Source: GCA-003244245 sp963822695 (GTDB taxonomy: Bacteria > Actinomycetota > Actinomycetes > Mycobacteriales > Pseudonocardiaceae). From it: a stretch of 64,000 nt of DNA. The translations under genes were made by a program, and so were the position numbers. Below the pieces are notes generated by a model. That model worked only from the letters and a program-made list of their open reading frames with translations, did no database searches and was not told the origin of the DNA. Position 1 is the first letter of the stretch, and each line of letters opens with the position of its first letter. The stretch spans positions 186,001-250,000 of the forward strand of contig CAWGJH010000032.1 of assembly GCA_963822695.1 (NCBI GenBank), given 5' to 3'. Of this stretch, positions 9,618 through 18,735 are shown piece by piece.

Positions 9618-10590
9618 TCCATCAGATCAACCGTCCTGCCTCCTGACGGACCCGGCCAGCGGCTGCTGCGATCCCCGGAACACAACGCCACACACCCTGG
9701 CCAAGCATCGACGCTCCTCGCTGTACGTGTGCCGCACCCGCAGATGCCTCGGATCACCCAACCGGCCTCGACGACCTCGCTAAGCAGGTCATGTTGAGCT
9801 TTCTGGCGCGACCGGATGTGATCGACACCTTGCCAGCGGACGACCGGGCCCACGACCGCGAACTATCCACAGTCCGCGATCAGCTCGCCCTTACTCCTCG
9901 GTACACCGATCCGGCCGTGATGAGCCGCGTGGCGCCACTGGAGCCGCCCACACGAACCCCGACGCGCAAGATCATCAGTGATCCCGCCGCCACGTCGAGG
10001 CTCTTCAACGAGATCAGCAGGGCGATGAAAACAGGATCAGGCCCTGGCGGTGCACTGATGACAAGTGGTCGACGAAGAACACCAGCACTACCAACACGAT
10101 GCGGAGCTGGCGCACCGGTCGTGCTGTCCGTGCTGCTGTGGGGTGAGCAGCGGTGAACTGCGGTACGCCGAGGTACATGCCAGGCGCAGGTCAGCGGCAA
10201 TCACCTGGCACGGTAGGCAGATTCCCAAGCTCCCAACCACGCCCACGTGCCTCCGGCGGGCTTCGGCTCCGGGATGGTCCGAGGGCTGGGTGAGATAGCG
10301 GTGGGTCACCAGGGTCGGGATACCCGCTGTGCCGCGCGTCCTCCGGCAGACCCGCACCCCGGGCGTGGTTTGCGGGTCTGACTGGCGGTCCAAGAGACGG
10401 TGACTCGGAGTGGTGGTTACTTACGAGTCCGAGGTCGCGTCGGCACCCGCCGCGCTGGGCCGTGATGCGGTTGCTTTGGTCAGCGCTGCGTTCGGTAGAC
10501 ACCCGTGTACACACTGCTCCAAGTACGGCATGATTAGATCTCATGGGGCCGTGATCGTCACGTGTAAGGCGCACGACTCCTGGGGTAGAC
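9618..10590. other. Intergenic region with no supported gene
   Basis: Almost 1 kb without a convincing coding region. One plus frame is open from 9791 to 10156, but its composition is irregular and there is no clear ribosome-binding site or domain. A segment near 10186-10200 (GCAGGTCAGCGGCAA) resembles part of 25,850-25,860 and may belong to a shared degraded element. Confidence 0.4.
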
Positions 10591-10801
10591 ATGTCCAATA
10601 GGCAGCTCGGCACGGTGAAGTGGTTCAACGAGAGAAGGGGTTCGGTTTCATCACCCTCAGGGCGGAGGTGACGACCTTTTCGTGCACTTCAAGGCGATTG
10701 AATCGGACGGTTTCAAGTCCCTCAAAGAGGGGCAGACCGTGTCGTTCGTCGCGGAGAAGGGGCAAAAGGGCATGCAGGCGGCGCAGGTTCGGCCCGAATG
10801 A
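10591..10801 (+). pseudogene. CspA-family cold-shock protein gene, two frameshifts
   Basis: The ATG at 10591 begins MSNRQLGTVKWFNE, the start of a cold-shock domain. The following GFGFIT (RNP-1-like) block is in a second frame, and DDLFVHFKAIESDGFKSLKE with the QTVSFVAEKGQKGMQAAQV tail is in a third, ending at TGA 10799-10801. The first shift is at GAGAGAAGGGG (near 10632), one G short of GAGGAGAAG; the second is near 10655-10665. The whole family length of about 67-70 residues is represented. Intact CspA proteins are single-strand nucleic-acid chaperones. Confidence 0.8.
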
Positions 10802-11290
10802 CCCGCTGACGGCTGGGCGGGGTTTCCACGCTCCCAGCAGCGATCTTGGTTCGTGCCCCCTGTGTGCCCGTTCGAACGGGGATTCACGGGGAACCACGGG
10901 CGATGACGGACAGAATCTCACGGACCATGCACCAGAACGCCTTCCAGCTCACGCGGCGTTACGATCCGCTCCTTTGCACGGCGGTACTCCTCGACGTCGA
11001 TGCTCAGATCGGCGTTACCTCAGCGGCGCCACGTCACAGCAAGCGCACCGGGCTCCAACCAACCATGCCCTCGCCGAGCGGGCAGATCTCCGGGATAGCC
11101 GACCGCAAATGCAAGGTGTGCTGGGTGGGCACGGACAGTGTGGGGCATCCGAGAATCAGATCGAGAAACATCCGCCCCAGAATCAGATTTTGGCTAGCAG
11201 GCATGCAGCCTGTCAGGGTCCTCGACCGAAGAGTCTCCTGATCTACATCTATTCCTCGCATCAACGGCTACGGATGCGGTGTGCTGGTGC
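10802..11290. other. Intergenic region, degraded, no supported gene
   Basis: No gene is supported. The segment 11166-11260 (GAGAAACAT, then CAGAATCAGAT, GACCGAAGAGTCTCC, CTACATCTAT) is a diverged relative of 12563-12655 (GAGAAACAC, CAGAATCAGAT, GACCGAAGAGCCTCC, CTACATCAAT), so both probably derive from the same older element. Confidence 0.4.
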
Positions 11291-12074
11291 TTAGGGAGCC
11301 GCACCCAGCTGGGGGCGACCCCTATCACAGCGATGATCACCGGTAAGACTGCCAGCCTCATGATGCTCAACGTAACTCCCCAAATACAAAAAGACCCCCA
11401 GTCCGGTATTCTTCCCGAGGGTCCTTTGTAGTACATCAATGGCATCGCGCCAGGATTGCGGAGGTAAGCGCATCGCGCTATGTGATTTCCGAATCGAGTC
11501 GCGCGGCAATCGGGACCTCAAAATCGGTTATGTGGCTCCCTGCGATCACAACTGGAGGTGATTCGCAATACACCTGCGTCAAATTGCGCCGCAAACTCGG
11601 GATCTCTTGTCCAGATTTCTGTAGAACTATAAAGATTAACCGATATTATGCGCTGGTGGGCCAGCATTGTACTGGTCGGCGATTGCCGGGCGCGCCGCAG
11701 TTGGACGGTAACGTGCGTGGTCCGCAACAACCCTCGCGCCCGCAGTACTGAAGAAACTAATTCGACGATGGAAGCGCATTCCTATGGCTTTTAAATAAAG
11801 ACCAGGTGTCACATCCGGCGCGCGCCTACTGCCTCTTGGGAAGCAGGCTACTTCCAGATCGATCTTTCCAGTCATAAATTGACTCTACTGTTAGGGTGCC
11901 TAAACCGGCTGGGCCCTTGATATCGACACGGTTACCGCAGCCACGCTCCACTGTCTTTAGAAGCACCACTCCCACGCACACGATGAGGAACGCTACTGCC
12001 AGTGCAAGCGTTAGACTAGTAACCGAGCGTAAGATCTCGGACCGCCGTGACCGCAGCGGTCCATTCTCCTACCT
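11291..12074 (-). pseudogene. Decayed cluster of small membrane-protein genes (tentative)
   Basis: The DNA is visibly lower in G+C than its surroundings. Reading leftwards, a start ATG with GTAGGAGA lies at 12063-12061. One base shift later the frame encodes SLTLALAVAFLIVCVGVVLL, a convincing single membrane helix, followed by a short soluble tail ending LLPKRQ near 11832. Further left, near 11340-11450, another hydrophobic stretch (IMRLAVLPVIIAVIGVAP) appears in one frame and DAIDVLQRTLGKNTGLGVFL in an adjacent frame. I cannot name a family. Two or more small membrane proteins, each broken by frameshifts, is my best reading; low confidence. Confidence 0.3.
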
Positions 12075-12297
12075 AACTAAGCGAGGCCGATATCGAGCAC
12101 AGTCGGAGACTCAACTCTCCTGACCATAGCTTCTCCTGTAGATAGTATTTAATTGACATAGTTCATGCGGCTAACCGCTAGCTGGCTAGCATACACCACG
12201 TCGCGCGCGTCTCCTTACCGGGGGTCGCTTGGCCCTGCACGAGGATCGTGATCGGCCTGCCCTCGGCCAGATACGACGCTCAGCACACCGACGCGGA

Positions 12298-12525
12298 CGC
12301 TCGCCGCCCCGCACCCCGGCAAGCCTCTGGGATCGCTGGCACGAGGATCAAGCCCGGCAGGAGGTGGGGTGTGGCATCCCATCGGCCTCCCCGGGGGCTA
12401 CCACCCGGTGCCCCGGGGGCAAGCCTGGCAAGCACAGCCAGCGGTGGAGCAACGTTGCCCCGGGGCACCGGATGGTCGGGCTGCACCAGGCCGACGGGAC
12501 GCCACTCAGCCCCCAGCGTGCAAGA
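12298..12525. repeat. Long-hairpin repeat element, copy 1
   Basis: Begins CGCTCGCCGCCCCGCACCCC and ends CAGCGTGCAAGATC. It contains an imperfect inverted repeat of about 50 bases per arm: left arm from GTGTGGCATCCC (12370), right arm through GACGGGACGCCAC (about 12505), with an internal loop region near 12423-12452. Copy 2 at 15357-15590 shares the ends and the hairpin, with paired changes in the two arms (CACCCGGTGCC with GGCACCGGATG here; CACGCGCTGCC with GGCAGCGCGTG there). Such compensation suggests selection for structure, or a palindromic mobile element. Confidence 0.65.
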
Positions 12526-12547
12526 TCCGTGATCGCTGAGGCGAATT

Positions 12548-12900
12548 TAGGCGAATTTAGGCGAGAAACACCTGACCCAGAATCAGATGCTTGGGCGGTA
12601 GAAAGACCGTCCCTCAGAGGCCGTGACCGAAGAGCCTCCCAAGCTACATCAATTGGTACATCCACGACTGCGGAGGACCGTGGACGCCCTTGGACGTGAA
12701 CCCGACGATGGAGCTCGTCCACGGACAATTCGCGGGTAGTTGCGCGGCGCTGCCTGCGACTACGGAACAGAAGGCTATGGGTTCGAGTCATTCCGAACGC
12801 TGGCCAGAAGATTAGTTCGGTCGTTGAAGCCCTCGGAGTCCCACCCATCAACACTTGACCTTAAGCTTCCTTTATCTTTATCTCCAAGCATGCATCGACT
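12548..12900. other. Degraded integration-site-like DNA with tRNA-Arg-like 3' half
   Basis: No gene is supported. A segment near 12751-12790 (CTGCGACTACGGAACAGAAGG, then TGGGTTCGAGTC) resembles the anticodon arm to T arm of an actinomycete tRNA-Arg(ACG), but with mismatches and no acceptor pairing. The preceding CTACATCAAT...CCTTGGACGTGAACC block is related to 26134-26210, where a similar tRNA-Arg-like piece follows. I read both as worn att-site remnants of integrative elements. Confidence 0.35.
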
Positions 12901-12908
12901 AATCCTGT

Positions 12909-13271
12909 TCAAGCCATTTTGCTCGTTTCGCGAGCTTCTTTCGAACCGACCCCGAACGGTTCCATTAGCGTTTTTGCAGTTGGCGTGACCGGGAAAGAAA
13001 TCGCTTTTGAGCGGGTTACAACTTCACCTAACTCTCGCAGCTCTCCAACTGTCAGGCGGCAGATTTTATAGCCGGGGAGTTCAGCGACGAGTTGCTCGGG
13101 AAGACGTCTTGCATCCGCGATTCCGTCACTCAGAAAGACAGACATTTGCCCGTCATCAGGGTGATCTTGAAAAGCTGCCGACGATGGCCTATCCGGAGTG
13201 ATCCAGTCGGGCCGGACCAATCTGAACGCTATGCAGTCATCGCTTATCGGAGAGTCATCGTCAAGCGGCAT
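12909..13271 (-). CDS. Unknown protein, third gene of the TIGR04255 operon (120 aa)
   Basis: A 120-residue protein starting MPLDDDSPISDDCIAFRLV and containing ITPDRPSSAAFQDHPDDGQM and LPGYKICRLTVGELRELG. The PSS-x-AF-x-DHPDDG pattern recalls small proteins often found beside toxin-like or effector-like genes in bacteria, but I cannot assign a function. It follows the 145-residue gene by 18 bases on the same strand, so the two are probably co-transcribed. The G+C content is lower than the window average, consistent with transfer as a unit with its neighbours. Confidence 0.6.
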   Translation of the reverse strand: MPLDDDSPISDDCIAFRLVRPDWITPDRPSSAAFQDHPDDGQMSVFLSDGIADARRLPEQLVAELPGYKICRLTVGELRELGEVVTRSKAISFPVTPTAKTLMEPFGVGSKEARETSKMA

Positions 13272-13289
13272 GCGAAGGACGCTGCCTGC

Positions 13290-13727
13290 TCACGGGCGAG
13301 AGACTGCGAGCAGTCTGGAAGCGAGTTGAGGAGTGGACCCAAAAGGTCCTTCCCACTCCGTGCCATCTGCCCCAAGCCACGATACGTCATCGCTCGATGC
13401 CGAGAAACTAATCGTCAGATCACCCTCACTCGATTCCCACTCGATATCGACAATCCCTGAATCTCCGACTGCAACGAATGGCTCAGGGATCCAGCTTGGC
13501 AGCGCCGCCAGGAAGCTGAATGCGCGCTTCGCAACATGAAGATCCGTCACGGGACTCATTCCTGCAGAAGCTGCGAGCCGTAACCGCACAGACTTCAGCC
13601 AAGGCGCAGGCCCTGTTGGTAGGAAGACGACGCTAGTCGCACTATTGTCGTCGCCAACAGGCCGCGTCTCTCGAAGAGTCAACGACTGATTCGATCCATC
13701 CGCGATCATTGGGTAAAAAACCGCCAT
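13290..13727 (-). CDS. Unknown protein, second gene of the TIGR04255 operon (145 aa)
   Basis: The ATG at 13727 is two bases after the TGA of the upstream TIGR04255 reading frame (TGACAATG), so coupling is likely; TTG at 13745 and GTG at 13733 are in-frame alternatives. The protein has an N-terminal half with APWLKSVRLRLAASAG and a C-terminal half with PSWIPEPFVAVGDSGIVDIE, then a beta-rich EWESSEGDLTISFSAS segment. The EPFV-x-VG-x-G-x-V-x-IEW pattern is a beta-strand-rich signature I have seen in small proteins of mobile regions, but no function is known to me. The gene looks intact. Confidence 0.62.
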   Translation of the reverse strand: MAVFYPMIADGSNQSLTLRETRPVGDDNSATSVVFLPTGPAPWLKSVRLRLAASAGMSPVTDLHVAKRAFSFLAALPSWIPEPFVAVGDSGIVDIEWESSEGDLTISFSASSDDVSWLGADGTEWEGPFGSTPQLASRLLAVSRP

Positions 13728-13729
13728 TG

Positions 13730-14534
13730 TCACTCGATACCCCAAACTCGACGAGCATCGTCAGTTGTCAGCGACTTGAACGATTCGGTGATCCGATCAT
13801 GAGCTAACTGCATAAAATTTGAATACGATTCTGGCTCATCTTCATTCAATGTTCCACTTCGGGCAATAATAGTCAAGTTAATAACCGGTCCACCAGAAGC
13901 GAGGTTTACAGCCGGCTAGACCAACACGTGTATTCGACCTACGAAACTCCCCCGCCCATCAAGGATTTCTTTAGAATATCTTAGGCCCACCTGTTCGGCC
14001 TCTGTCGATTGGGGAATCGCAGATCGATTATTCGAGTCATCTCTCTATGCGATGACCATAGTTCATTGGGGATATAATATTGATATGTCAACTCGGCTTG
14101 TGAAGGCCGCAACGGCTTGCGGCCCGCACGCTCCAAGGTCGAGGAAAGCTCTTCCTTTAACAACCGGAAGGTCTCCGCTAGCAGCTCGTATCCAGGATAT
14201 TTCTGAGTCTCGTGTTTCCGTCTCCAATTATATGCCAAGTAGTTAGACTGAACTGAACCAGTCCGATTTCGTCTTCAGAAAGGAACCAATACCGAGGCTC
14301 TGATGGCTGCATCGAGAAGACAAACTGTCCCTGAGGAGAAGCTACACGGACTGCTCCCTTCGCGAGTGGAAACTCCAGGGGCATCTCATACGGCGCTTGC
14401 TGCTCGACCTCGGGGTACTTTTTGAGCAGGTCTCCGACGGTTGCTCCCAAGAAAGGCCCTGACAGCGCCTCGTTCCGCAGGAACGCAATTGACAGAATGA
14501 CCTCGTTCACCGGCGACCCGAGGGGCGTCAACAT
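13730..14534 (-). pseudogene. TIGR04255-family protein gene, frameshifted
   Basis: TIGR04255 proteins are sporadically distributed, roughly 240-280 residues long, and of unknown function. The start ATG at 14534 follows AAGGAG with good spacing. The N-terminal block GSPVNEVILSIAF, the middle PRYWFLSEDEIGLVQFSLT, then AYNWRRKHETQKYPGYELL with PSQAELTYQYYIPN, and the C-terminal FMQLAHDRITESFKSLTTDD all match the family. They sit in three frames: shifts occur near 14240 and near 13985. The final frame ends at 13730-13732, two bases before the next gene. It heads a three-gene cassette in low-GC DNA. Confidence 0.72.
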
Positions 14535-14950
14535 CGGGCTCCTTCCCGTCGCGTGGTTCATGCTCGCTCGCTGGCGCAGAACGACCTCAGCTTACAAGAT
14601 CAGCCCACACAGGTTGGATTCATCTCTCACATCACATCTCGCAGGCCCGGCTCAGTGTAGCGCTGAGCAGGCTCGATGTGTCCGACACAACTTCTTATAA
14701 GTGACGAGGCACGTCGGCGCAGGTCAGGCTCTTGATCGCCACCCGATCTTCCCGTGTCCCGCTCCCGTCCCCACAGGAGTGACCGCCGCATCACCATCCG
14801 TACACTCGGCACCGCGCGTTGAAGGGGTGGGCGGAAGCCGGCCGCAAGGCGCGCGGCACAGGTGCGGCACAGACCGTCGGAAGCAGGGTAGTCTGCCCGA
14901 GCCCAACGGACCGAGACTTGCCCGGCACGCTGGGCAAACGTACAACATAG

Positions 14951-14988
14951 GCCCTCATAGCTCAGGGGATAGAGCATCGGTTTCCTAA
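14951..14988 (+). tRNA. Truncated tRNA-Arg(CCT), 5' half only
   Basis: GCCCTCATAGCTCAGGGGAT at 14951-14970, followed by AGAGCATCGG and TTTCCTAA, matches the acceptor strand, D arm and anticodon stem-loop of actinomycete tRNA-Arg(CCT). The match stops right after the anticodon loop (TTCCTAA); no 3' anticodon stem, T arm or acceptor strand follows. A break at the anticodon loop is where AICE and phage integrases commonly recombine, so this looks like one half of a former attachment site. Confidence 0.6.
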
Positions 14989-15356
14989 TGCTGCTCATAG
15001 CTGCGCCCCTCTCGCCAGCACTGAGTGCATTGTCAGCTTGGTTCAGCACAGCGCGTGCTCCTCCACTTGGAGCCCTGCCCGTGACCTGCTCCGAGGCAAG
15101 ATCGCCAACGTGACAGGATCCGCGCCTTTGCGCTCGCTTGCGAACGACCACCATGGTCATCTCCACCCTTTACTTACCCGGAACAGCCGCCAACATCCAG
15201 CACCAGCACGCACTGCCCAGAGGCGTCTGTGCTGATCAAAGGGAATCTCCAGCTATGACCAGCACTGCCCGGTGGTGGCTTCTGGGAATCGCTAGCTAGC
15301 AGGTCGGCGCCCTGCACGGAGCCAGATGCCACAGGTTCAGCAAAACCAACCGCGGG

Positions 15357-15590
15357 CGCTCGCCGCCCCGCACCCCGGCAGGCCTCCAGGATGGCCACCA
15401 CCCGTGCCCAGTTCGGTATAAGCCGGGGGTATGTGGGTGTGGCATCCCGTCAGCCTCCCCGAGGGCTACCACGCGCTGCCCCGGGGGCACACTCGGCTGA
15501 CGGTCGGGAGGGGATGTTGCCCCCGGGGCAGCGCGTGGTCGGGCTGCGCCAGGCTGACGGGATGCCACACAACACCCAGCGTGCAAGATC
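15357..15590. repeat. Long-hairpin repeat element, copy 2
   Basis: Direct-orientation relative of 12298-12525. The arms run from GTGTGGCATCCCGTCAGCCT (15438) and to GGCTGACGGGATGCCACAC (ending 15570), enclosing a loop near 15490-15515. The arms are close to perfectly complementary and GC-rich, with CACGCGCTGCCCCGGGGGCA facing TGCCCCCGGGGCAGCGCGTG. Both copies end with CAGCGTGCAAGATC. Confidence 0.65.
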
Positions 15591-15962
15591 AACCCCTCGG
15601 GCCGTTGCTGGGCCGTGAGGCGTCGGGAAGCAGTGAGAAACCCAGAGAAGTAGCAAGAGCATTCCTCCTGGTGAAGCCGACGGATCCTCCCGTTGGTGCA
15701 GGTGGTGATATGTGGGGCGGACGAGCTGGCCAGAAAGCCGGATACTGACCAACAGCGTCGGCGCCGGCCAACCACGACCTGCCACTCCAAGCACCGTGGC
15801 GACAAACAAGGAATCGGCTCTGTCGGGCGTGAGCGTGTCATCGACCAACGTTCGACCCAGCAGGCCATGATTGGCCTGCTGGGTCGGCTTGGTGGGCTTG
15901 ATGACCAGGTATGGGCCGGCCACTGTTTGTGCGCGGTCGTACCAGGCCGATAGGAGGCCGTC

Positions 15963-16506
15963 ATGGTGTCAGCGACGGGGCAGTCGGGCAGCGGGGGCGC
16001 CTCGGGACAGCCGGACCCGGCCAGTGGCGAGAAGGACCAGAGCAGGCTGTTGCCGGTGCTCGCGGCGGAGCGGCTGGTGCGAGCGGCATTGCTGGTGGGT
16101 GTCGGTGTGATTCTGCTGAGGCATGTGCACGCGGACTGGGTAGATCTTGCCCGAGGCTACGCTGCACGGGCTGGGTTAGACCCCAGCCGCAACGAGACCG
16201 GTCGGCTCATCTCAAGCCTGGCAAAGTTCGGGCCGCGCCAGGTGCAGCGGGGCGGGGAAATTGCCATCGGATACGGATTGCTCGAGGCTGTGGAGGGTTA
16301 CGGCCTGCTGCGTTCAACGGCAGTGGGGCGAGTACCTCACCGTCGTCTCGACGGCGCTGTTGTTCGTCCCCGAGGTTCATGAGCTGCTCACCCGGCCCAC
16401 CGGGTTGAAACTGGGTGGCTTCATACTCAACGTAGTGATCGTCGTCTACCTGGTCATTCGCATCATCCGGCGCCGCCACGCCGCCAAACATCATCAATTG
16501 AGCTGA
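15963..16506 (+). pseudogene. DUF2127-family membrane protein gene, frameshifted
   Basis: The ATG at 15963 follows a consensus AGGAGG. After a soluble N-terminus, the protein has a first membrane segment LVRAALLVGVGVILL, the loop DWVDLARGYAARAGLDPSRN, and a second helix IAIGYGLLEAVEGYGLL. Near 16312-16320 the frame shifts by one base, after which QWGEYLTVVSTALLFVPEVH and GGFILNVVIVVYLVIRIIRR complete the DUF2127 pattern of four membrane segments. The function of DUF2127 is unknown. One indel in otherwise family-like sequence means a recent mutation or a sequencing error. Confidence 0.75.
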
Positions 16507-16744
16507 GGACGGCCGGGGTTCACGTTCGATCAGGACTGGCAGATTCGTGCGGTGCCAGCAGATGACGACATAAAACCGATGGCTGTGCCGCCGGGCGCAG
16601 CCCTCAGGCCGGCGCTTAACATGATCATCGTCAGCGAGCCGTCAGCGGAAGCAACGCAACCAGTACCCACGGGTCGATACCCATCAGCACGTCGCCCGAG
16701 TTTTGGCACGGCACGGGGGTGTAGGTGCCCAAAACTCGGCTACG

Positions 16745-17060
16745 CTACGCGACCTGCATGTATTCGTGGATGGCTCCGCTCGTACTCGTGGAGAATGTCG
16801 CCAAGGCGATTGCATCGTCGTATATCGAGGCGGCCTATCTCGTCCGGATCGGCGATCGGTGTGGGTAACGGGTACAGCGGGCGGGCGTTCGCGATGCACT
16901 GATGAGGCCGATGGGCATTGTAGAACTTCTCGAACTCGCGCAGGGCATGACGTAGGGCCACTGGTTCCAAATCAAGGTTCGGTCCAAGAGCTCGCGCTGG
17001 CAGGTCTGCACCCACCTTCCATGATCGAGTCCATTCTCGGCCACTGAACGCCGCTGAGAC
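16745..17060 (-). pseudogene. Remnant of a DDE (rve-type) transposase C-terminus
   Basis: The minus strand encodes RWVQTCQRELLDRTLIWNQ in one frame and LREFEKFYNAHRPHQCIANA with RPLYPLPTPIADPDEIGRLD in another. This is the typical end of integrase-core transposases, with the conserved HRPHQ block. Only about 100 residues remain and one frameshift is visible. Just beyond it, 16692-16735 holds an inverted repeat (CCGAGTTTTGGCAC facing GTGCCCAAAACTCGG) that may include an insertion-sequence terminus. Confidence 0.65.
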
Positions 17061-17127
17061 GACATTGATCCCACCATCCAGCGACATTGCAGGTCACGCC
17101 GTGGATGACCGGTTCGGCACCCACAGA

Positions 17128-17382
17128 TCATCCCGCCCACTGCACCTCCAGCACGTCCACCCGCTGCTGATCCTCCAGCACCAGATAGGTCACCAGACCC
17201 TTCCCCTCGGGGCCGAAGACCAACTGCCGGACCGCGCCACCCGGGTTGGTGTCGTTGAGTGGCCTGCCGTTCCACGGCACCAGCTTCATCACGCCCAGTG
17301 CCTCAGCGAAGCCGAGCAGCGCGGCGTGGGGCAGCGCGTCGATCTGCGCCATAGCCGCATCGTCGGGCTCAACCCGGTACAC
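17128..17382 (-). CDS. RelE/ParE-like toxin-family protein (84 aa)
   Basis: A compact 84-residue protein starting MYRVEPDDAAMAQIDALPHA and ending GKGLVTYLVLEDQQRVDVLE followed by VQWAG. The pattern (helical N-terminus, PWNGRPLNDTNPGG, then two C-terminal beta strands) is that of the RelE/ParE-like family frequent in Pseudonocardiaceae, paired with DUF6247 proteins. The family is expected to act on ribosome-bound mRNA or gyrase; which applies cannot be said here. The GTG start at 17382 directly abuts the TAG stop of the upstream partner (TAGGTG), indicating translational coupling. Confidence 0.75.
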   Translation of the reverse strand: MYRVEPDDAAMAQIDALPHAALLGFAEALGVMKLVPWNGRPLNDTNPGGAVRQLVFGPEGKGLVTYLVLEDQQRVDVLEVQWAG

Positions 17383-17715
17383 CTACTGGCTGGCCAACCG
17401 GGCCTGAATGCGGGCTTCCATCTCCTCCATCGGTACCATCCCGGGAGGAGGTGGCCCACCGGCCAGCCTTCGCTGCGCCTCAGCCAGCACTGCCCGCCAC
17501 CGATCGTGACCGTTCGCGTTGGCAGACCAAGCGACCCGCCGCCAGAGTTCTAGGAACTTCTCCAACTCATCGAGCCGCAGCGTCGTCCTGGCCACGTCCA
17601 GCGCCCGCTGGTAATGCCGATCGAACTCGGGCACGTCCTCCGGCAGGATCGCTTCCCGCAGCTGCGCTGGGGAGGCGTCAGCAAACGGGACCTTGGTCGT
17701 GGCTGCCACGGTCAT
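17383..17715 (-). CDS. DUF6247-family antitoxin-like protein (110 aa)
   Basis: Starts at ATG 17715 (MTVAATTKVPFADASPAQLR); the frame is open further upstream, but that part overlaps a transposase remnant. Conserved features are the LREAILPEDVPEFDRHYQRA block, LDELEKFLELWRRVAWS and a C-terminal PMEEMEARIQARLA helix. DUF6247 proteins usually precede a RelE-like gene in actinomycetes and are presumed antitoxins. The stop is immediately followed by the toxin start, with no spacer. The pair appears intact, unlike most neighbours. Confidence 0.78.
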   Translation of the reverse strand: MTVAATTKVPFADASPAQLREAILPEDVPEFDRHYQRALDVARTTLRLDELEKFLELWRRVAWSANANGHDRWRAVLAEAQRRLAGGPPPPGMVPMEEMEARIQARLASQ

Positions 17716-17799
17716 GCCGACACGATAACCGCACGTGCAGTGAAGCGGCGGGGGCGACACGACGGTGCGCTTGCCAAAAACCTCGTCCGTGCAGGTCTG

Positions 17800-17910
17800 G
17801 AGGGGTGCTCGTTGCTCGTGGAAAGTGCCGCCAAGGCGCGCCAAGGCGATTGCACCGTTGTATGCCGAGGGGGTCTGGTGCGTTCGCGGATGACGGGTTC
17901 GGGCAGGCTG
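17800..17910 (-). repeat. Second fragment of the same transposase tail
   Basis: CGCCAAGGCGATTGCACCGT near 17836-17855 and the following TGTATGCCGAGG parallel 16798-16829 (CGCCAAGGCGATTGCATCGT, then CGTATATCGAGG), which encodes the RRCNRLGDILHEYE-type end of the rve transposase. Only about 100 bases remain. Two such tails within 1 kb point to repeated insertion and loss of related elements. Confidence 0.45.
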
Positions 17911-18470
17911 AGCTGATGTGTCGTCGCCCCGCTTGCGCGACAGCGCTGGCGCAGCATTGTGACACGGTGGAGCAGGAGCGAAATGGGAGCGGGAATTATC
18001 CCCGTGATTACTTGAACTGCGGTCAGCTGGAGTCAACGGACCGGTTGTGTGCTGGGGATTCTCCAGGTCAGGGCATGTGACGGGCTTTTGGCACCCTACA
18101 GGTCATCAAGGAGGTAGGCGCACGTGAGGGTGCTGCACCTCCCCGGAGCCGGGTTCCGCAAGGTCTCCGCGAGGTGGGTAGTCGCCTCCCTGGCCGGTGT
18201 CTACGCACGTCAGGGCAGGGAGAGGACTCAGGGAGGCGCCAGGGAGAACTCCATGCTTCGCCCGCCACTTCCCTGCGACGCTGAGCCGGCGTCAGACAAT
18301 GCCCGGCAATCCCATCGGAAGGCTCGACCCTCCCGGCTTGGTGGTGGCACGATGCCTTCAGGGCGCCCTGAGGGCGTTGACACGTGTCGACGACCAACGG
18401 CGGCCGATGAGGTGTCACCAGCAAGAACGGGCAGAGGGCGGCACTGGACGGCAGCGGTCGGTAAGGCTGA
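17911..18470. other. Intergenic region without a supported gene
   Basis: About 560 bases with no recognisable protein. A plus-strand frame from 18124 is open for 123 codons, but its composition is irregular and it resembles nothing I know. No repeats or promoter elements stand out. Confidence 0.4.
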
Positions 18471-18735
18471 TCACGTTTTGCACGGCGGGGGTTGAGGGTT
18501 CAAGTCCCTTCGTCTCCGCGACGCGTAACCGCCAGTCACGGGCTGTCTCCCCGTCTCGTCCTCGTCCGGTTTGTCCGCCTGAGTCGGAGACAAGTCGGCG
18601 GGCGCCCCGAAAGCGGTCAGAACACGCTCGTCGGATCCGTCTGGCGTATGGGTGGGCCGGTTGAGCGTGGTGGATGCCTGCTCGTGCCCCATGAGCCGCT
18701 GGACGATGTTCATCGGCACGTCGTCGGCTTTTCGT
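18471..18735 (-). pseudogene. Tyrosine integrase, C-terminal fragment cut by IS982
   Basis: The minus strand encodes KADDVPMNIVQRLMGHEQAS and TTLNRPTHTPDGSDERVLTA, the last catalytic part of AICE or phage-type tyrosine recombinases. The LMGHEQASTTLNRYTH motif would carry the catalytic Tyr, but here it reads NRPTH, so the Tyr is replaced by Pro. The upstream part of the gene is missing because the IS982 end lies at 18736. The fragment runs into a tRNA 3' half (18476-18519), the usual arrangement of int beside its attachment site. Confidence 0.72.
18476..18519 (+). tRNA. tRNA-Ala(TGC)-like 3' half, att-site remnant
   Basis: TTTTGCAC, a variable region GGGGGTTG, the T arm AGGGTTCAAGTCCCTT and the acceptor strand CGTCTCCGC resemble the 3' half of an actinomycete tRNA-Ala(TGC). 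The 5' half is absent. Lying at the 3' end of an integrase remnant, it is best read as an attL or attR relic from integration into a tRNA gene. Identity as Ala is tentative. Confidence 0.5.

Larger units (their letters stand above)
14535..15962. other. Non-coding stretch holding a tRNA fragment and hairpin repeat copy 2
   Basis: No protein gene is supported in these 1.4 kb. It contains a tRNA-Arg 5' half (14951-14988), hairpin repeat copy 2 (15357-15590) and, near 15866-15902, a small imperfect inverted repeat around GGCCTGCTGGGTC. The last bases carry the AGGAGG ribosome-binding site (15953-15958) of the DUF2127 gene. Confidence 0.5.

Noticed and set aside
9840..9880. CTATCCACA considered as a DnaA box or origin
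   Set aside because: A single near-match without clustering, an AT-rich region or a replication gene is not enough.
9791..10156. Plus-strand frame of 121 codons after the WD40 gene
   Set aside because: No ribosome-binding site, irregular composition and no recognisable domain.
14951..14988. Possible functional tRNA-Arg gene
   Set aside because: Only the 5' half is present; no 3' anticodon stem, T arm or acceptor strand follows.
15391..15748. Open frames over the hairpin repeat copy 2
   Set aside because: They run through the arms of a structured repeat; copy 1 does not keep the same frames, so coding is unlikely.
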